Assembly (NCBI GenBank): GCA_035463295.1
Contig: DATHTK010000063.1
Span: 1-64,000 of the forward strand
DNA: 64,000 nt
From: DATHTK01 sp035463295
Lineage (GTDB): Bacteria; Actinomycetota; Rubrobacteria; Rubrobacterales; Rubrobacteraceae
Reading direction: 5' to 3'
Positions 16,363 to 23,737 of this stretch are shown one piece after another (position 1 is the first letter of the stretch; each line of letters begins with the position of its first letter). The position numbers and the translations under genes were made by a program. The notes below the pieces were generated by a model, which saw only the letters and a list, made by a program, of their open reading frames with translations, was not told where the DNA came from and ran no database searches.

Positions 16363-17172
16363 CTAGGGTCCATCCCTTTCGAGCGCTTCGAGTTGCTCCA
16401 GACGAAGGATGTGCCCGTTCAGTCGTGCCGCGGCTGGCGTACAGAGGTAGCTGATGAGCTCGGCGACATCTTCCGGTCGGCGGAGCATCCCGAAGTCGCG
16501 GTAGCCCCGGAACATGCGGTCGAGTTGCTTTCCGATGACCTCCGGTCCGTGGGAACGGGCCTCCTCCTGCATCTTCGTGTCGATCACGCCCGGGTAGACG
16601 CCCGTGGTGACGATGTTGTACGGCTCTCCTTCGAGGGCCAGGACGCGGGTGAACTGGTCGAGGGCGGCTTTGGAGGAGCTGTAGGCTGCCATGCCGGCCA
16701 GGGGGTGGCGAGCGGCGGCGCTCGAGACGTTCACGATGCGTCCCCAGTTCTCGGAAGCCATCACCGGGAGCGCCTGCCGGGAGCAGAGAAAGGCCCCGGT
16801 CACGTTCACCTCGAAGACGCGGCGCCACGAATCGGGCTCTGTCGCCGCCACCGGGAGCGGTACGCCCGGCGTACCGGCGTTGTTCACGAGGAGGGTTACG
16901 GGGCCCAACTCGGCGCCGGTCCTCTCGAAGCCTGAAGCGACCGACGCTTCGTCGGTCACGTCCATGACGAGGGGCATGGCGGTGCCGCCAGCGCCGGAGA
17001 TCTCACGCGCCACCGAGACGACCTCTTCTTCGGTACGGGCCGCTACGGCGACGGCGGCTCCCCTGCGGGCCAGGAGCATCGCCGCCGCCGCGCCGATGCC
17101 CCGGCCGCCGCCGGTCAGGAGGGCCACGCGGCCCGCGTGTGGTTCGAGGGTCTCGTTCACGCGCAACATCAT
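16363..17172 (-). CDS. Short-chain dehydrogenase/reductase (SDR)
   Basis: This 269-residue classical SDR shows the cofactor motif TGGGRGIG, the structural NNAG motif, the catalytic serine in VNVSSAAARH and the YSSSK active site, in the usual order. AARTEEE after the second strand suggests NADP(H) preference. The C-terminal PEDVAELISYLCTPAAARLNGHILRL is typical of 3-oxoacyl reductase-like members. The substrate cannot be told. The gene is convergent with the respiratory operon, with 32 bases between stops. The start is probably ATG 17172 or 17169. Confidence 0.9.
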   Translation of the reverse strand: MMLRVNETLEPHAGRVALLTGGGRGIGAAAAMLLARRGAAVAVAARTEEEVVSVAREISGAGGTAMPLVMDVTDEASVASGFERTGAELGPVTLLVNNAGTPGVPLPVAATEPDSWRRVFEVNVTGAFLCSRQALPVMASENWGRIVNVSSAAARHPLAGMAAYSSSKAALDQFTRVLALEGEPYNIVTTGVYPGVIDTKMQEEARSHGPEVIGKQLDRMFRGYRDFGMLRRPEDVAELISYLCTPAAARLNGHILRLEQLEALERDGP

Positions 17173-17231
17173 ACCCTCCCGGGAGGGAGGCGCGACGGGC
17201 TGTGAGATAGAATGGTGGCGCAGAAAGGAGC

Positions 17232-17870
17232 GTGCCCGTGTCCGACATACCCCTTTTCCCTCTGAACGTGGTGCTGATGCCTGGGGCGCCGATGCCGCTG
17301 CACATCTTCGAGGAGCGCTACAAACAGATGGTAGACGAGTGCATGGAGCGCCAGAGCGAGTTCGGCATGGTGCTCGCCGACGAGTCGGGTACGCGGCGCG
17401 TCGGCTGCACGGCGAGGATAGTCGATCTGGTCGAGCGCTACGAGGACGGACGCATGCTCATCCTGGTCGAGGGCTCGCGGCGCTTCAGGCTCAACAACAT
17501 CCTGACCGGCAAGCCCTACTACATCGGGGAGATCGAGTACCTCGAGGAGGAGCCGGAGGAAGAGGTGAACACCCTGGCCGAAGAGTGCATCGCGCTGCTG
17601 GAGCGGGTGGTGGAGGCCGCGACGGAGGGCTCGGTCGGCATCGAGATAGAGCCGCCCTACAGGAACCTCTCGTTCGCCATCGCCGGGCGCGTCGAGTTCG
17701 ACCTGGAGACGCGGCAGCAGATCCTCGAGCTCACCTCCGAGGGGGAGCGCCTGGTGAAGGTGAGGGACCTTCTCTCCGCGGCGGCCGAGAGGCTCGAGCG
17801 CGAACGCGAGGCCCGCGAGAAGGCCGAGAAGAACGGGCATCTGCGCGGCGACTGGAGACCGGGGTCTTAG
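17232..17870 (+). CDS. Lon-substrate-binding-domain protein
   Basis: The 212-residue soluble protein is a stand-alone LON N-terminal domain, beginning with IPLFPLNVVLMPGAPMPLHIFEERY, the conserved segment found at the start of Lon protease and cereblon. No ATPase or protease domain follows. The C-terminal third is helical and charged (AAAERLEREREAREKAEKN). Such proteins are common in bacteria and their function is not established; substrate or adaptor roles in proteolysis are only suggested. AAAGGAG precedes the GTG start at 17232; a second in-frame GTG at 17238 is possible. Confidence 0.88.
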   Translation: MPVSDIPLFPLNVVLMPGAPMPLHIFEERYKQMVDECMERQSEFGMVLADESGTRRVGCTARIVDLVERYEDGRMLILVEGSRRFRLNNILTGKPYYIGEIEYLEEEPEEEVNTLAEECIALLERVVEAATEGSVGIEIEPPYRNLSFAIAGRVEFDLETRQQILELTSEGERLVKVRDLLSAAAERLEREREAREKAEKNGHLRGDWRPGS

Positions 17871-17931
17871 CGTTAGAGCAGTCTATTGAACTCGTGTAAT
17901 CCCGAGCGCGCAGTCGAGGATTGCTGAGGCT

Positions 17932-18969
17932 CTATAGCTTCTTATCTGCTTCCGGGGGAAGGTTCCGTTCGGCCTCCTGGGGGAGCAGGTCGCGAACCTT
18001 GCGGAGGTTCTCCTGGTCTACCTTGTAGACGAGGGGGGCGGCGGCCAGGGCGTCTTCGCCGGCGGCGGCCTTTATGCGCTCGGCGAGGTTCTCTTCGACG
18101 AGCCACGCCATGGAGGGCAGGACGTCGGCCACGATCCTGAGCCGCACCCGGCCATCGTGCTCTTCCTTCTCCGCCAGACGGGGCGGGTTCAGGTAGAGCT
18201 CCGAGCCTTCGGACAGGGAGTCAAGGACGCGCTGCACCGCCGCTGTGTCCGAGAGCTGTACCTCGACGTTAAAGCGCTGCTGGCCCGAGACGAAATTGGT
18301 GACGCCCATCATGGTGCCGTTGGGGATGTAGCTCACTTCCCCAGAGAGCGACCGGATCTTTGTCATGCGCAACCCCAGCTCCTCGACGATGCCGGAGACG
18401 TTGTGGGGGGCCATCACGTAGATAAAGTCGCCGACGGAGTACTGACCCTCGAAGACTATGGAGAAGCCCGCGATGATGTCGCGCAGGAAGCTCTGCGCCC
18501 CGAAACCCAGCACGGCGGCGAGGATAGTGGCGCCGGCGGCGGCCGGCAGCGGGTCCCGCACGAAGATGCTCAGCGTGAAGAGCGCGACGACCACGAAGAT
18601 CGTGTAGCGCAGGGCGTTGCGGATCAGGGTTATGGCGGTGTCCTGGCGCTTGATGCGAGCGACGGCCTCTGCGTTCAGGAGCCCGTCTCCGCGCCGCCGC
18701 CAGCGCAGGATGCGGGGTACTCCGTGCGTCAGGACCCGGTAGACGAAGAACCCCAGGAAGACCACGACCACCGAGGCGATGACGTTGCTCAAGAACTGCG
18801 TGCTGAAGAGGTACCCGTAGATGTTCGCGAAGAACTCCTGGATCCTCGAGATGTCCCGGCCGGCGCTCTGGACGGCGTCCCCGGCGGCTCGCTTCGCGCC
18901 CTCGAGGCCGGTAGTCTCACCCCCGCGGGGGTTCTCTTGCAGGAGAGCTAGCAGCATGGCGGCGCACAT
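17932..18969 (-). CDS. MscS-family small-conductance mechanosensitive channel
   Basis: The 345-residue inner-membrane protein has an N-terminal hydrophobic start, two membrane helices (about residues 50-75 and 115-138), and the pore-lining third helix AAAGATILAAVLGFGAQSF with Gly/Ala packing, followed by the beta-domain segment VGDFIYVMAPHNVSGIVEELGLRMTKIRSL and YIPNG. These are MscS hallmarks; the heptameric channel releases osmolytes on hypo-osmotic shock, which fits an organism that accumulates trehalose. The start ATG 18969 (MCAAMLLALL) is chosen; the same frame runs on to 19923 only as a shadow of ddl. It lies 50 bases after the ddl stop on the same strand. Confidence 0.92.
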   Translation of the reverse strand: MCAAMLLALLQENPRGGETTGLEGAKRAAGDAVQSAGRDISRIQEFFANIYGYLFSTQFLSNVIASVVVVFLGFFVYRVLTHGVPRILRWRRRGDGLLNAEAVARIKRQDTAITLIRNALRYTIFVVVALFTLSIFVRDPLPAAAGATILAAVLGFGAQSFLRDIIAGFSIVFEGQYSVGDFIYVMAPHNVSGIVEELGLRMTKIRSLSGEVSYIPNGTMMGVTNFVSGQQRFNVEVQLSDTAAVQRVLDSLSEGSELYLNPPRLAEKEEHDGRVRLRIVADVLPSMAWLVEENLAERIKAAAGEDALAAAPLVYKVDQENLRKVRDLLPQEAERNLPPEADKKL

Positions 18970-19019
18970 TAAAGTACCCCAGTCAGCCGTCTGCAAGGAG
19001 AATCGAGTACCGCAGCGGT

Positions 19020-20063
19020 CTACCCGTGGCGCTCGAGGGCGAGCCCGACGAGGCGGTCCAGGAGATCCTCGTAGGAGAGGCCGCTGGCGGCCCAGAGCCG
19101 CGAGTAGACGCTCGTGGGGGTGAAGCCGGGGATCGTGTTGATCTCGTTTACGAGCAGACGTCCGCTGCCGCGTTCGAGAAAGAAGTCTACGCGAGCCATG
19201 CCGGCGGCGTCGATAGCCTCGTAGGCGGTGCGCGCCACGCGTCGCAGATCCTCTGCGGTCTCGCGCGGGATGTCGGCGGGAGCGACAAGCTCCATCCCGC
19301 CCTCCGAGTACTTGGCCTCGTAGTCGTAGAACTCGTTCTCGTTGAGGATGATCTCGCCGGGGACGGAGACGTCGGGATTCTCGTTGCCGAGCACCGAGAC
19401 CTCCAGCTCCCGGGCGTCCACGCCCGCCTCCACGATGATTCGCCGGTCCAGCCTCGCCGCCTCGTCGACGGCCGAGCGCAACTCGTGCGCGTCCGCGGCC
19501 CTGTTGATGCCGACGCTGGATCCGAGGTTCGCCGGCTTGACGAAGCACGGGTACCCCAGAGAGCTCTCGATCTCCTCTACCGAGCCCTCCGGGTCTCTCT
19601 CCCACTCCCTGCGGGTGAGACCGAGCCACTCGACCTGCGGCAGGTCGTGATGGGCGAAGACCTTCTTCATGGTCAGCTTGTCCATCCCGACGGCGCTGGC
19701 GAGCACCCCGCTCCCCACGTAGGGGATGCCCGCGAGCTCGAGCATGCCCTGGATCGTGCCATCCTCGCCGTAGGGCCCGTGCAAGACCGGGAAGACGACA
19801 TCCGCGGAGCCTAGTGATACGGCGGGCAGCTTCTCGGAGACCGGAGCCGGTGGACCCGTACCATCGGGGGTCTGCGCTACCCCCATCTCCAGCTCGGCCA
19901 GAGGGTCGCCGGCGGAGATCCAACGCCCCGACGTCGTTATGCCCACGGGGACGACCTCGTGGCGACCGTCGTCTCTCAGGGCCTCTACGATGGCGCGCGC
20001 GGAGGCCAGAGAGACCTCGTGCTCCCTGCTCCGACCGCCGAAGACGACCATCACCCGGGCCAA
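19020..20063 (-). CDS. ddl: D-alanine--D-alanine ligase
   Basis: This 347-residue ATP-grasp enzyme joins two D-alanines for peptidoglycan precursor synthesis in the cytosol. Motifs are VVFGGRSREHEVSLASA at the start, FPVLHGPYGEDGTIQG, FVKPANLGSSVGI for ATP binding, and RVDFFLERGSGRLLVNEINTIPGFTP with the Mg-binding acidic residues. The TTG at 20063 is preferred because AGGAG lies eight bases upstream; the frame is open to 20096. The neighbouring tyrosine in the omega loop region (AKYSEGG) fits a D-Ala rather than D-Lac ligase, although this is weak evidence. It precedes mscS on the same strand. Confidence 0.95.
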   Translation of the reverse strand: MARVMVVFGGRSREHEVSLASARAIVEALRDDGRHEVVPVGITTSGRWISAGDPLAELEMGVAQTPDGTGPPAPVSEKLPAVSLGSADVVFPVLHGPYGEDGTIQGMLELAGIPYVGSGVLASAVGMDKLTMKKVFAHHDLPQVEWLGLTRREWERDPEGSVEEIESSLGYPCFVKPANLGSSVGINRAADAHELRSAVDEAARLDRRIIVEAGVDARELEVSVLGNENPDVSVPGEIILNENEFYDYEAKYSEGGMELVAPADIPRETAEDLRRVARTAYEAIDAAGMARVDFFLERGSGRLLVNEINTIPGFTPTSVYSRLWAASGLSYEDLLDRLVGLALERHG

Positions 20064-20150
20064 TGCTTGAACTCCTCTCCTCGCCGACCTTCCCATCCTA
20101 GCAGAGGGCGCGACACGTGTTCTCTACAAGGCTCGCGGAAGGTCGTCCCC

Positions 20151-20178
20151 TTTTTCAAGCCCCCTTTTTCAAGCCCCC
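20151..20178. repeat. Tandem 14-bp duplication across a stop codon
   Basis: TTTTTCAAGCCCCC occurs at 20151-20164 and again at 20165-20178. The stop codon of the minus-strand HD-domain gene lies inside the second copy, so the duplication touches the gene end. It looks like a simple slippage or duplication product. Confidence 0.75.
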
Positions 20179-20732
20179 TTTGGCGGAAGCCCGAGGGCGC
20201 CGGAGCGCTCCTCCAGGGCGCGGGCGACGAACTCTATATGCTCGTCGAGGTCCACCCCGAGTTCCTCCGCGCCGCTCGTGATGTCCTCACGGTTGACGGT
20301 CGCGGCGAAGGACTTCTGCTTCATCTTCTTGCGGACGCTCTTGGCCTTGAGGCCCGCGAGGCCCTCGGGGCGCATGAGCGCTACGGCGACGATAAAACCG
20401 GAGAGCTCGTCTACGGCGTAGAGGGTCTTGGACATGAGGGTGTCGCGCGGCACGTCCAGGTAGTCGGCGTGACCCTTTATGGCGTGGAGGACGTCCTCGG
20501 GGTAGCCGCGGCGCTCAAGCTCCCGGACCCCGACCATGGGATGCTCGTCGGGCGTCGGATGCTTCTCGTAGTCCATGTCATGAAGGAGGCCCGTCACACC
20601 CCACTTCTCTTCGTCTTCGCAGAACCTGCGAGCGTAGGCGCGCATGGCGGCCTCGACGGCAAGCATGTGCTTTCTCAGCGAGTCGCTCTCCGTCCACTCG
20701 CTCATGAGTTCCCAGGATTCATCGCGGTTCAA
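20169..20732 (-). CDS. HD-domain hydrolase-like protein
   Basis: The 187-residue protein is an HD-superfamily metal-dependent phosphohydrolase. The metal motif is seen as H in LRKHMLAVEAAMRAYA, then GLLHDMDYEKHP (the HD pair) and IKGHADYL plus DELSGFIVAVALMRPEG, a pattern typical of small stand-alone HD proteins annotated as HDIG or hydrolase. The substrate is unknown. The TTG at 20732 is chosen because GGGAG lies five bases upstream. It follows the lipoprotein gene by 56 bases on the same strand. Confidence 0.85.
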   Translation of the reverse strand: MNRDESWELMSEWTESDSLRKHMLAVEAAMRAYARRFCEDEEKWGVTGLLHDMDYEKHPTPDEHPMVGVRELERRGYPEDVLHAIKGHADYLDVPRDTLMSKTLYAVDELSGFIVAVALMRPEGLAGLKAKSVRKKMKQKSFAATVNREDITSGAEELGVDLDEHIEFVARALEERSGALGLPPKGA

Positions 20733-20788
20733 ACTGTCTCCCTTCTTTTCAGGCTTCAGGTTCAAACGATGTGTAGCCCGACGTTTCT

Positions 20789-21274
20789 CTAGTCGCCTCC
20801 GTAGGAGATGTTCATGACGCTGCCCCGGGATTTCGTCTGTTGCACGGAGCGGGTAGTGCCGTCGGCGGTGAAGATGACCTTGAGGTCGCCGTCTCCGGAG
20901 TCCCGCTTCTGGATGCGGCACGAGAGCTCTCGACCCCCGGGGTCGAAGGCAAAGCGTTTGGGAACTCGGCCGCTCAGGACGTTCTCCTCGTCTCCGACAG
21001 TGCAGATGCCGGAGAAGGTAGTTCTCCTATCCCCCTCGATCCGGAGCACGACGGCTGGCGGTTCCGGGCCGGCGCCCAGAGTCGCCTCCGGCGGGGATGT
21101 CTCCTCCGTCGTCTCGGGGCCGGTGGTTTCTTGCCGGGTAGTCTCCTGCGTGGAGGTAGGCTCTCGCTCGGTACCCGCTGTTTCTCCGCCGGAGCAGGCC
21201 CCGCCCAGCAGCAAGAGGACCGCGACTAGCACGGTCGCCTGGATTCTCGATCTCTTGGATTCTCTGATTGTCAA
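20789..21274 (-). CDS. Putative lipoprotein with Thr/Glu-rich linker
   Basis: The 161-residue product has an N-terminal signal with lipobox LLLGGAC, so Cys27 is the likely acylated residue. A low-complexity Thr/Glu/Pro linker (TSTQETTRQETTGPETTEE) spans about residues 38-62, then a small beta-rich domain begins with AVVLRIEGDRRTTFSGICTVG; two cysteines remain (SGICTV and ELSCRI). The fold is not recognised. The start codon is a TTG; no strong ribosome site is seen. A similar domain occurs in other actinobacterial lipoproteins as far as I can judge, but I assign no function. Confidence 0.7.
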   Translation of the reverse strand: MTIRESKRSRIQATVLVAVLLLLGGACSGGETAGTEREPTSTQETTRQETTGPETTEETSPPEATLGAGPEPPAVVLRIEGDRRTTFSGICTVGDEENVLSGRVPKRFAFDPGGRELSCRIQKRDSGDGDLKVIFTADGTTRSVQQTKSRGSVMNISYGGD

Positions 21275-21295
21275 GGTCTCACACCGCGGGTAATT

Positions 21296-21469
21296 CTATG
21301 CGAAACGCGCGGCGGTTTTCCCGGTCGTTCGCCGGCCGGCCAGATCGCCGGCCCTCGCGAGGACAGTGCCGAGCATCGATGGGGCGAGGGCCCAGGTGAA
21401 GGTGTTCTGCCGGGAAAGGCGGTAGCAGCCCAGGAGAACGGGGCCGTCGGCTTCGCCGGTCGCGTGCTC
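21296..21469 (-). pseudogene. C-terminal remnant of a uracil-DNA glycosylase gene
   Basis: In the minus strand one frame reads DGPVLLGCYRLSRQNTFTWA, then ALAPSMLGTVLARAGDLAGRR and ends at a stop at 21296. This closely matches the end of family 4/5 uracil-DNA glycosylases, where the active-site loop reads (S/Y)xHPSxQNTxTGRLTPxML. The essential His-Pro is replaced by Arg-Leu, and the frame lacks any start or upstream catalytic domain: immediately 5' lies an AT-rich stretch. It is a decayed fragment. The identification rests on my memory of the motif and is good but not proven. Confidence 0.6.
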
Positions 21470-21650
21470 GGTATTTGTTATGTTTGTTGTATTTCATCAT
21501 CTCGGAGGGCCAAGGAACTTGTTGCTGTGCGGGAACCTTTGCGGTCCGGGGGCGTTACTCCCTATCCGCTTCGCCAGCGAGGCTTTGTGCCTACCGTGGC
21601 CGGAGAGGAATTGTCCACGCCGCACCGAGCGAATGTAAAGGCAAGGATAA

Positions 21651-21678
21651 GGGCCGGGGCTTCCCTAGGCCCCGGCCC
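21651..21678 (-). terminator. Terminator after the 95-residue secreted protein gene
   Basis: GGGCCGGGGC at 21651-21660 pairs with GCCCCGGCCC at 21669-21678, an eight-base loop between. It lies 23 bases beyond the stop of the minus-strand gene at 21702, and on that strand is followed by TTATCCTTGCCTTT, a broken U-tract. Confidence 0.8.
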
Positions 21679-21701
21679 TCGTATAGCCTGTACTGTGGTC
21701 T

Positions 21702-21989
21702 CTAGCGACGCAGACGGATATCGCCACCTGCAGCCTTGCCATGGCGACAAGCGTTAACCTGCTTCTGATGAATCTTGCCCTTCTGCTTTATCGCCGCTGC
21801 GCTGCCTCCCCTGTGCGCCCTGACATCGCCTCGCTGTACCTGTCGAAAAGACGCTGCTTGCTTCTGAGAGCACTTCGTCACGCGAACCTTCACATCTCCG
21901 CCGGTAGCGCCACGGTGGGCGGCCAGGGCAGGCATCGCTGAAGCCACTATCAGCGCCACCGCCAACGCCACAACAATCAGCTTCTTCAT
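21702..21989 (-). CDS. Small secreted basic protein of unknown function
   Basis: The 95-residue product starts with a clear Sec signal peptide (MKKLIVVALAVALIVASAMPALAA, cleavage after ALAA at about residue 24). The mature part is short, hydrophilic and basic, rich in Lys, Gln, Arg, His and Gly, and contains two cysteines. AAGGAGAG precedes the ATG. The gene is monocistronic, followed by a strong terminator, which supports its being real and expressed. No family is recognised. Nucleic-acid or cell-wall polymer binding would fit its charge but is speculation. Confidence 0.72.
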   Translation of the reverse strand: MKKLIVVALAVALIVASAMPALAAHRGATGGDVKVRVTKCSQKQAASFRQVQRGDVRAHRGGSAAAIKQKGKIHQKQVNACRHGKAAGGDIRLRR

Positions 21990-22232
21990 CTCTCCTTGAC
22001 TCCCTTGTGTTCGGTTGCCTTGTAGCTGTCTCGGACCACCTTAGTGGACGCGGGTGAACTTCTCTTGATCAAAACGTGTCATATGCCTAGTTGATATTGA
22101 CCAAAGAGGCTCAAAGCCGACCCTCAGCCGTCCTCGGGCTGCTCGTCGGTGTCACGCCAGAGGCGCGAGTGAATGTCGCCGCTCCCCGGCAGCTATTGCA
22201 GCAGCAACCGCTCGGTTACTCGGAAACACAAA

Positions 22233-22262
22233 GGGGAGGGCTCGGCTATCCGAGCCCTCCCC
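22233..22262 (-). terminator. Strong terminator after the Asp/Phe-rich secreted protein gene
   Basis: GGGGAGGGCTCGG at 22233-22245 pairs perfectly with CCGAGCCCTCCCC at 22250-22262 around the loop CTAT. It lies 12 bases past the stop at 22275, and on the minus strand is followed by TTTGTGTTTCC. Confidence 0.9.
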
Positions 22263-22274
22263 AATACCGCCAGC

Positions 22275-22523
22275 CTAGAAGAAGACGACGAACTCAAAGT
22301 CGTCGTCGTCATCGAAGAAGTCGTCGTCGAAGAACAAGAAGTCGTCTTCGGCCTCGGCGGTAAGGTCGCCCACGCTCGCCTCAGCGCTGTTCTCGCCCAA
22401 GAACTCGTTTGTCGCTGTGGCGCTCACGCCGCCGATCTCGGCTGTGGTCGTCTGGGCGGCAACCGGCGCGGCCATCAGAGCCGTGAGGGCCAACGTAGCG
22501 ATCAGTATCCTCAGCTTCCTCAA
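22275..22523 (-). CDS. Small secreted protein with an Asp/Phe-only tail
   Basis: The 82-residue product has a signal peptide (RKLRILIATLALTALMAAPVAA, cleaved near AAQ at residue 24), a short Ala/Thr/Glu-rich middle (EIGGVSATATNEFLGENSAEAS) and an extraordinary C-terminus of alternating aspartate blocks and phenylalanines (FLFFDDDFFDDDDDFEF, ending VVFF). The TTG start follows AGGAGG with ideal spacing, and a perfect terminator follows the stop, so expression is likely. No family is recognised. The tail could bind Ca2+ or self-associate, but this is conjecture. Confidence 0.72.
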   Translation of the reverse strand: MRKLRILIATLALTALMAAPVAAQTTTAEIGGVSATATNEFLGENSAEASVGDLTAEAEDDFLFFDDDFFDDDDDFEFVVFF

Positions 22524-22744
22524 GGGAGCCTCCTTCCTCCTGCCCGTCCTTGGGGCAGGGGTAGCATGTCGTAGTCATGCTCACACTGTTTGAGCACTTG
22601 CGCATCACTCAAAATGCGTATTTTCCTACCAAGACAAGCTAGATCCAGGGAGCCTACGGGACGTCGGAGACGAACTTCGGAGAACGCTGTCAAGAAACGG
22701 TCTGAACAGGGATGGTTAGGCAGCTGCTCGGTGGGATACCAAGC

Positions 22745-22870
22745 ATGAGAAAAGCAGACCAGACCGACCCTTCCGACGCCGAATGGAGCTGCTTGGAGTT
22801 ACACTCACCCGCTTCCAACGCCGACGGGCGTTCTCGACTCCATCACCTGGTCGGCGAGGTAGATCTGAAG
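22745..22870 (+). pseudogene. IS5-type transposase N-terminal remnant
   Basis: From ATG 22745 the frame reads MRKADQTDPSDAEWSCLELH and continues with SPASNADGRSRLHHLVGEV. The core TDxSDAEWxxLExHLP is the well-known N-terminus of IS5-group transposases (usually TDLSDAEWELLEPHLP). The similarity fades after about 40 residues; no DDE domain follows, and the frame closes at 22921. No terminal inverted repeats are evident. It is a short relic of an insertion sequence. Confidence 0.7.
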
Positions 22871-22957
22871 CTTGAGCCGCAGAACAGCCGCTGTCAGAAA
22901 CCAAGGCAGGAGCTCGTCTAGACTGGGACGCGGGTCTTCCTCTCCGGCCTCGTGCCG

Positions 22958-23614
22958 CTAGCTAGCTGTCCCGCTGGGACTCTCGATGACGATCTCGCCC
23001 TGCTTGCGCACGATGACGTACTCTGTGCCAAACAACTCGCTCCGCTCGCCTTCGTAGGTGTAACGTAAGGGCGCACCCTCGGGCAGGAAGAGCAGGAGCT
23101 GGTCGGCCGCGTCCGCGTGCGCCTTTCTTGCCTTCTTCAGGGCGTTCTCGTACTGCCTGAGATAATACTCGTAGCTCTGCCTGCGATGGTGGTAGTCGAG
23201 CAAGGCATCCACGTCCTCGAACTCGTTGGGAATGTCGGGAGGTGTCTTAGCTGCCCTGTAGTCGTTGAGCCGCTTATCAGCGTCGTTCTGGTCTCTTCGT
23301 GCTTCTACCAGTTGGCCGAGAATGCTCCGTACAGCCGTGTCAAAGTATTCTGTCATTTCCCCTACTGCCTCACTCACCTTACACTCTCCGCTACCATGAT
23401 ACGCGTTCTGAGCCCTCCTGAGCACCTTCTGTGCCTCGACCAGCCTTTTCATCAAACTCCGTGGGGCTTGTATGCGATACTCGCGCTCCACGCTAACCTC
23501 GCCGTCGGGACTCATGCGGGCGCGGAAGCCAAAGATAGCGTTGCAGGTATGTACCAACGAGGGTATCTCACAAGATCCGCATTGAGGCGAGGTAAACTCT
23601 TCATGCCCACCCAT
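22958..23614 (-). CDS. Orphan coiled-coil protein of unknown function
   Basis: From ATG 23614 the product has 218 residues; ATG 23515 would give 185. Neither start has a good ribosome site. The central part is helical and charged, suitable for a coiled coil (LVEAQKVLRRAQNAYHGSG, then LGQLVEARRDQNDADKRLND and SYEYYLRQYENALKKARKA). The C-terminus is a compact strand-rich segment (APLRYTYEGERSELFGTEY and VIVRKQGEIVIESPSG). Local base composition is lower in GC than the neighbours. It lies between an IS5 relic and a tRNA-end-like sequence, which suggests cargo of a decayed mobile element. No family is recognised. Confidence 0.6.
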   Translation of the reverse strand: MGGHEEFTSPQCGSCEIPSLVHTCNAIFGFRARMSPDGEVSVEREYRIQAPRSLMKRLVEAQKVLRRAQNAYHGSGECKVSEAVGEMTEYFDTAVRSILGQLVEARRDQNDADKRLNDYRAAKTPPDIPNEFEDVDALLDYHHRRQSYEYYLRQYENALKKARKAHADAADQLLLFLPEGAPLRYTYEGERSELFGTEYVIVRKQGEIVIESPSGTAS

Positions 23615-23698
23615 ACGAACAACGGCTACGATGAGTCGGAAGGACTGATCAATAGTGGCGAACACGTGCGATATTGAGGCTTTGTACGACGGAGGGGT

Positions 23699-23723
23699 AG
23701 GAGTTCGAATCCCCTCGGCTTCA
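23699..23723 (+). other. tRNA/tmRNA 3'-end-like sequence, candidate attachment-site scar
   Basis: AGGAG TTCGAAT CCCCT reads as a T-arm (one A-C mismatch in the stem), followed by CGGCTTC and A, the pattern of an acceptor 3' strand plus discriminator base. No matching 5' half (GAAGCCG-type acceptor, D-arm) is seen upstream. A lone tRNA 3' end next to an IS relic and an orphan gene is the usual scar of site-specific integration. Confidence 0.4.
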
Positions 23724-23737
23724 CGGTCTTTGAGGGA

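Noticed and set aside
17932..19923. A 663-codon open frame
   Set aside because: Only the part to 18969 is MscS; the rest is a same-strand shadow of ddl in another frame.
21330..21480. Possible riboswitch because of nested GC stems upstream of the lipoprotein
   Set aside because: The stretch reads as a degraded uracil-DNA glycosylase end, which explains its composition better.
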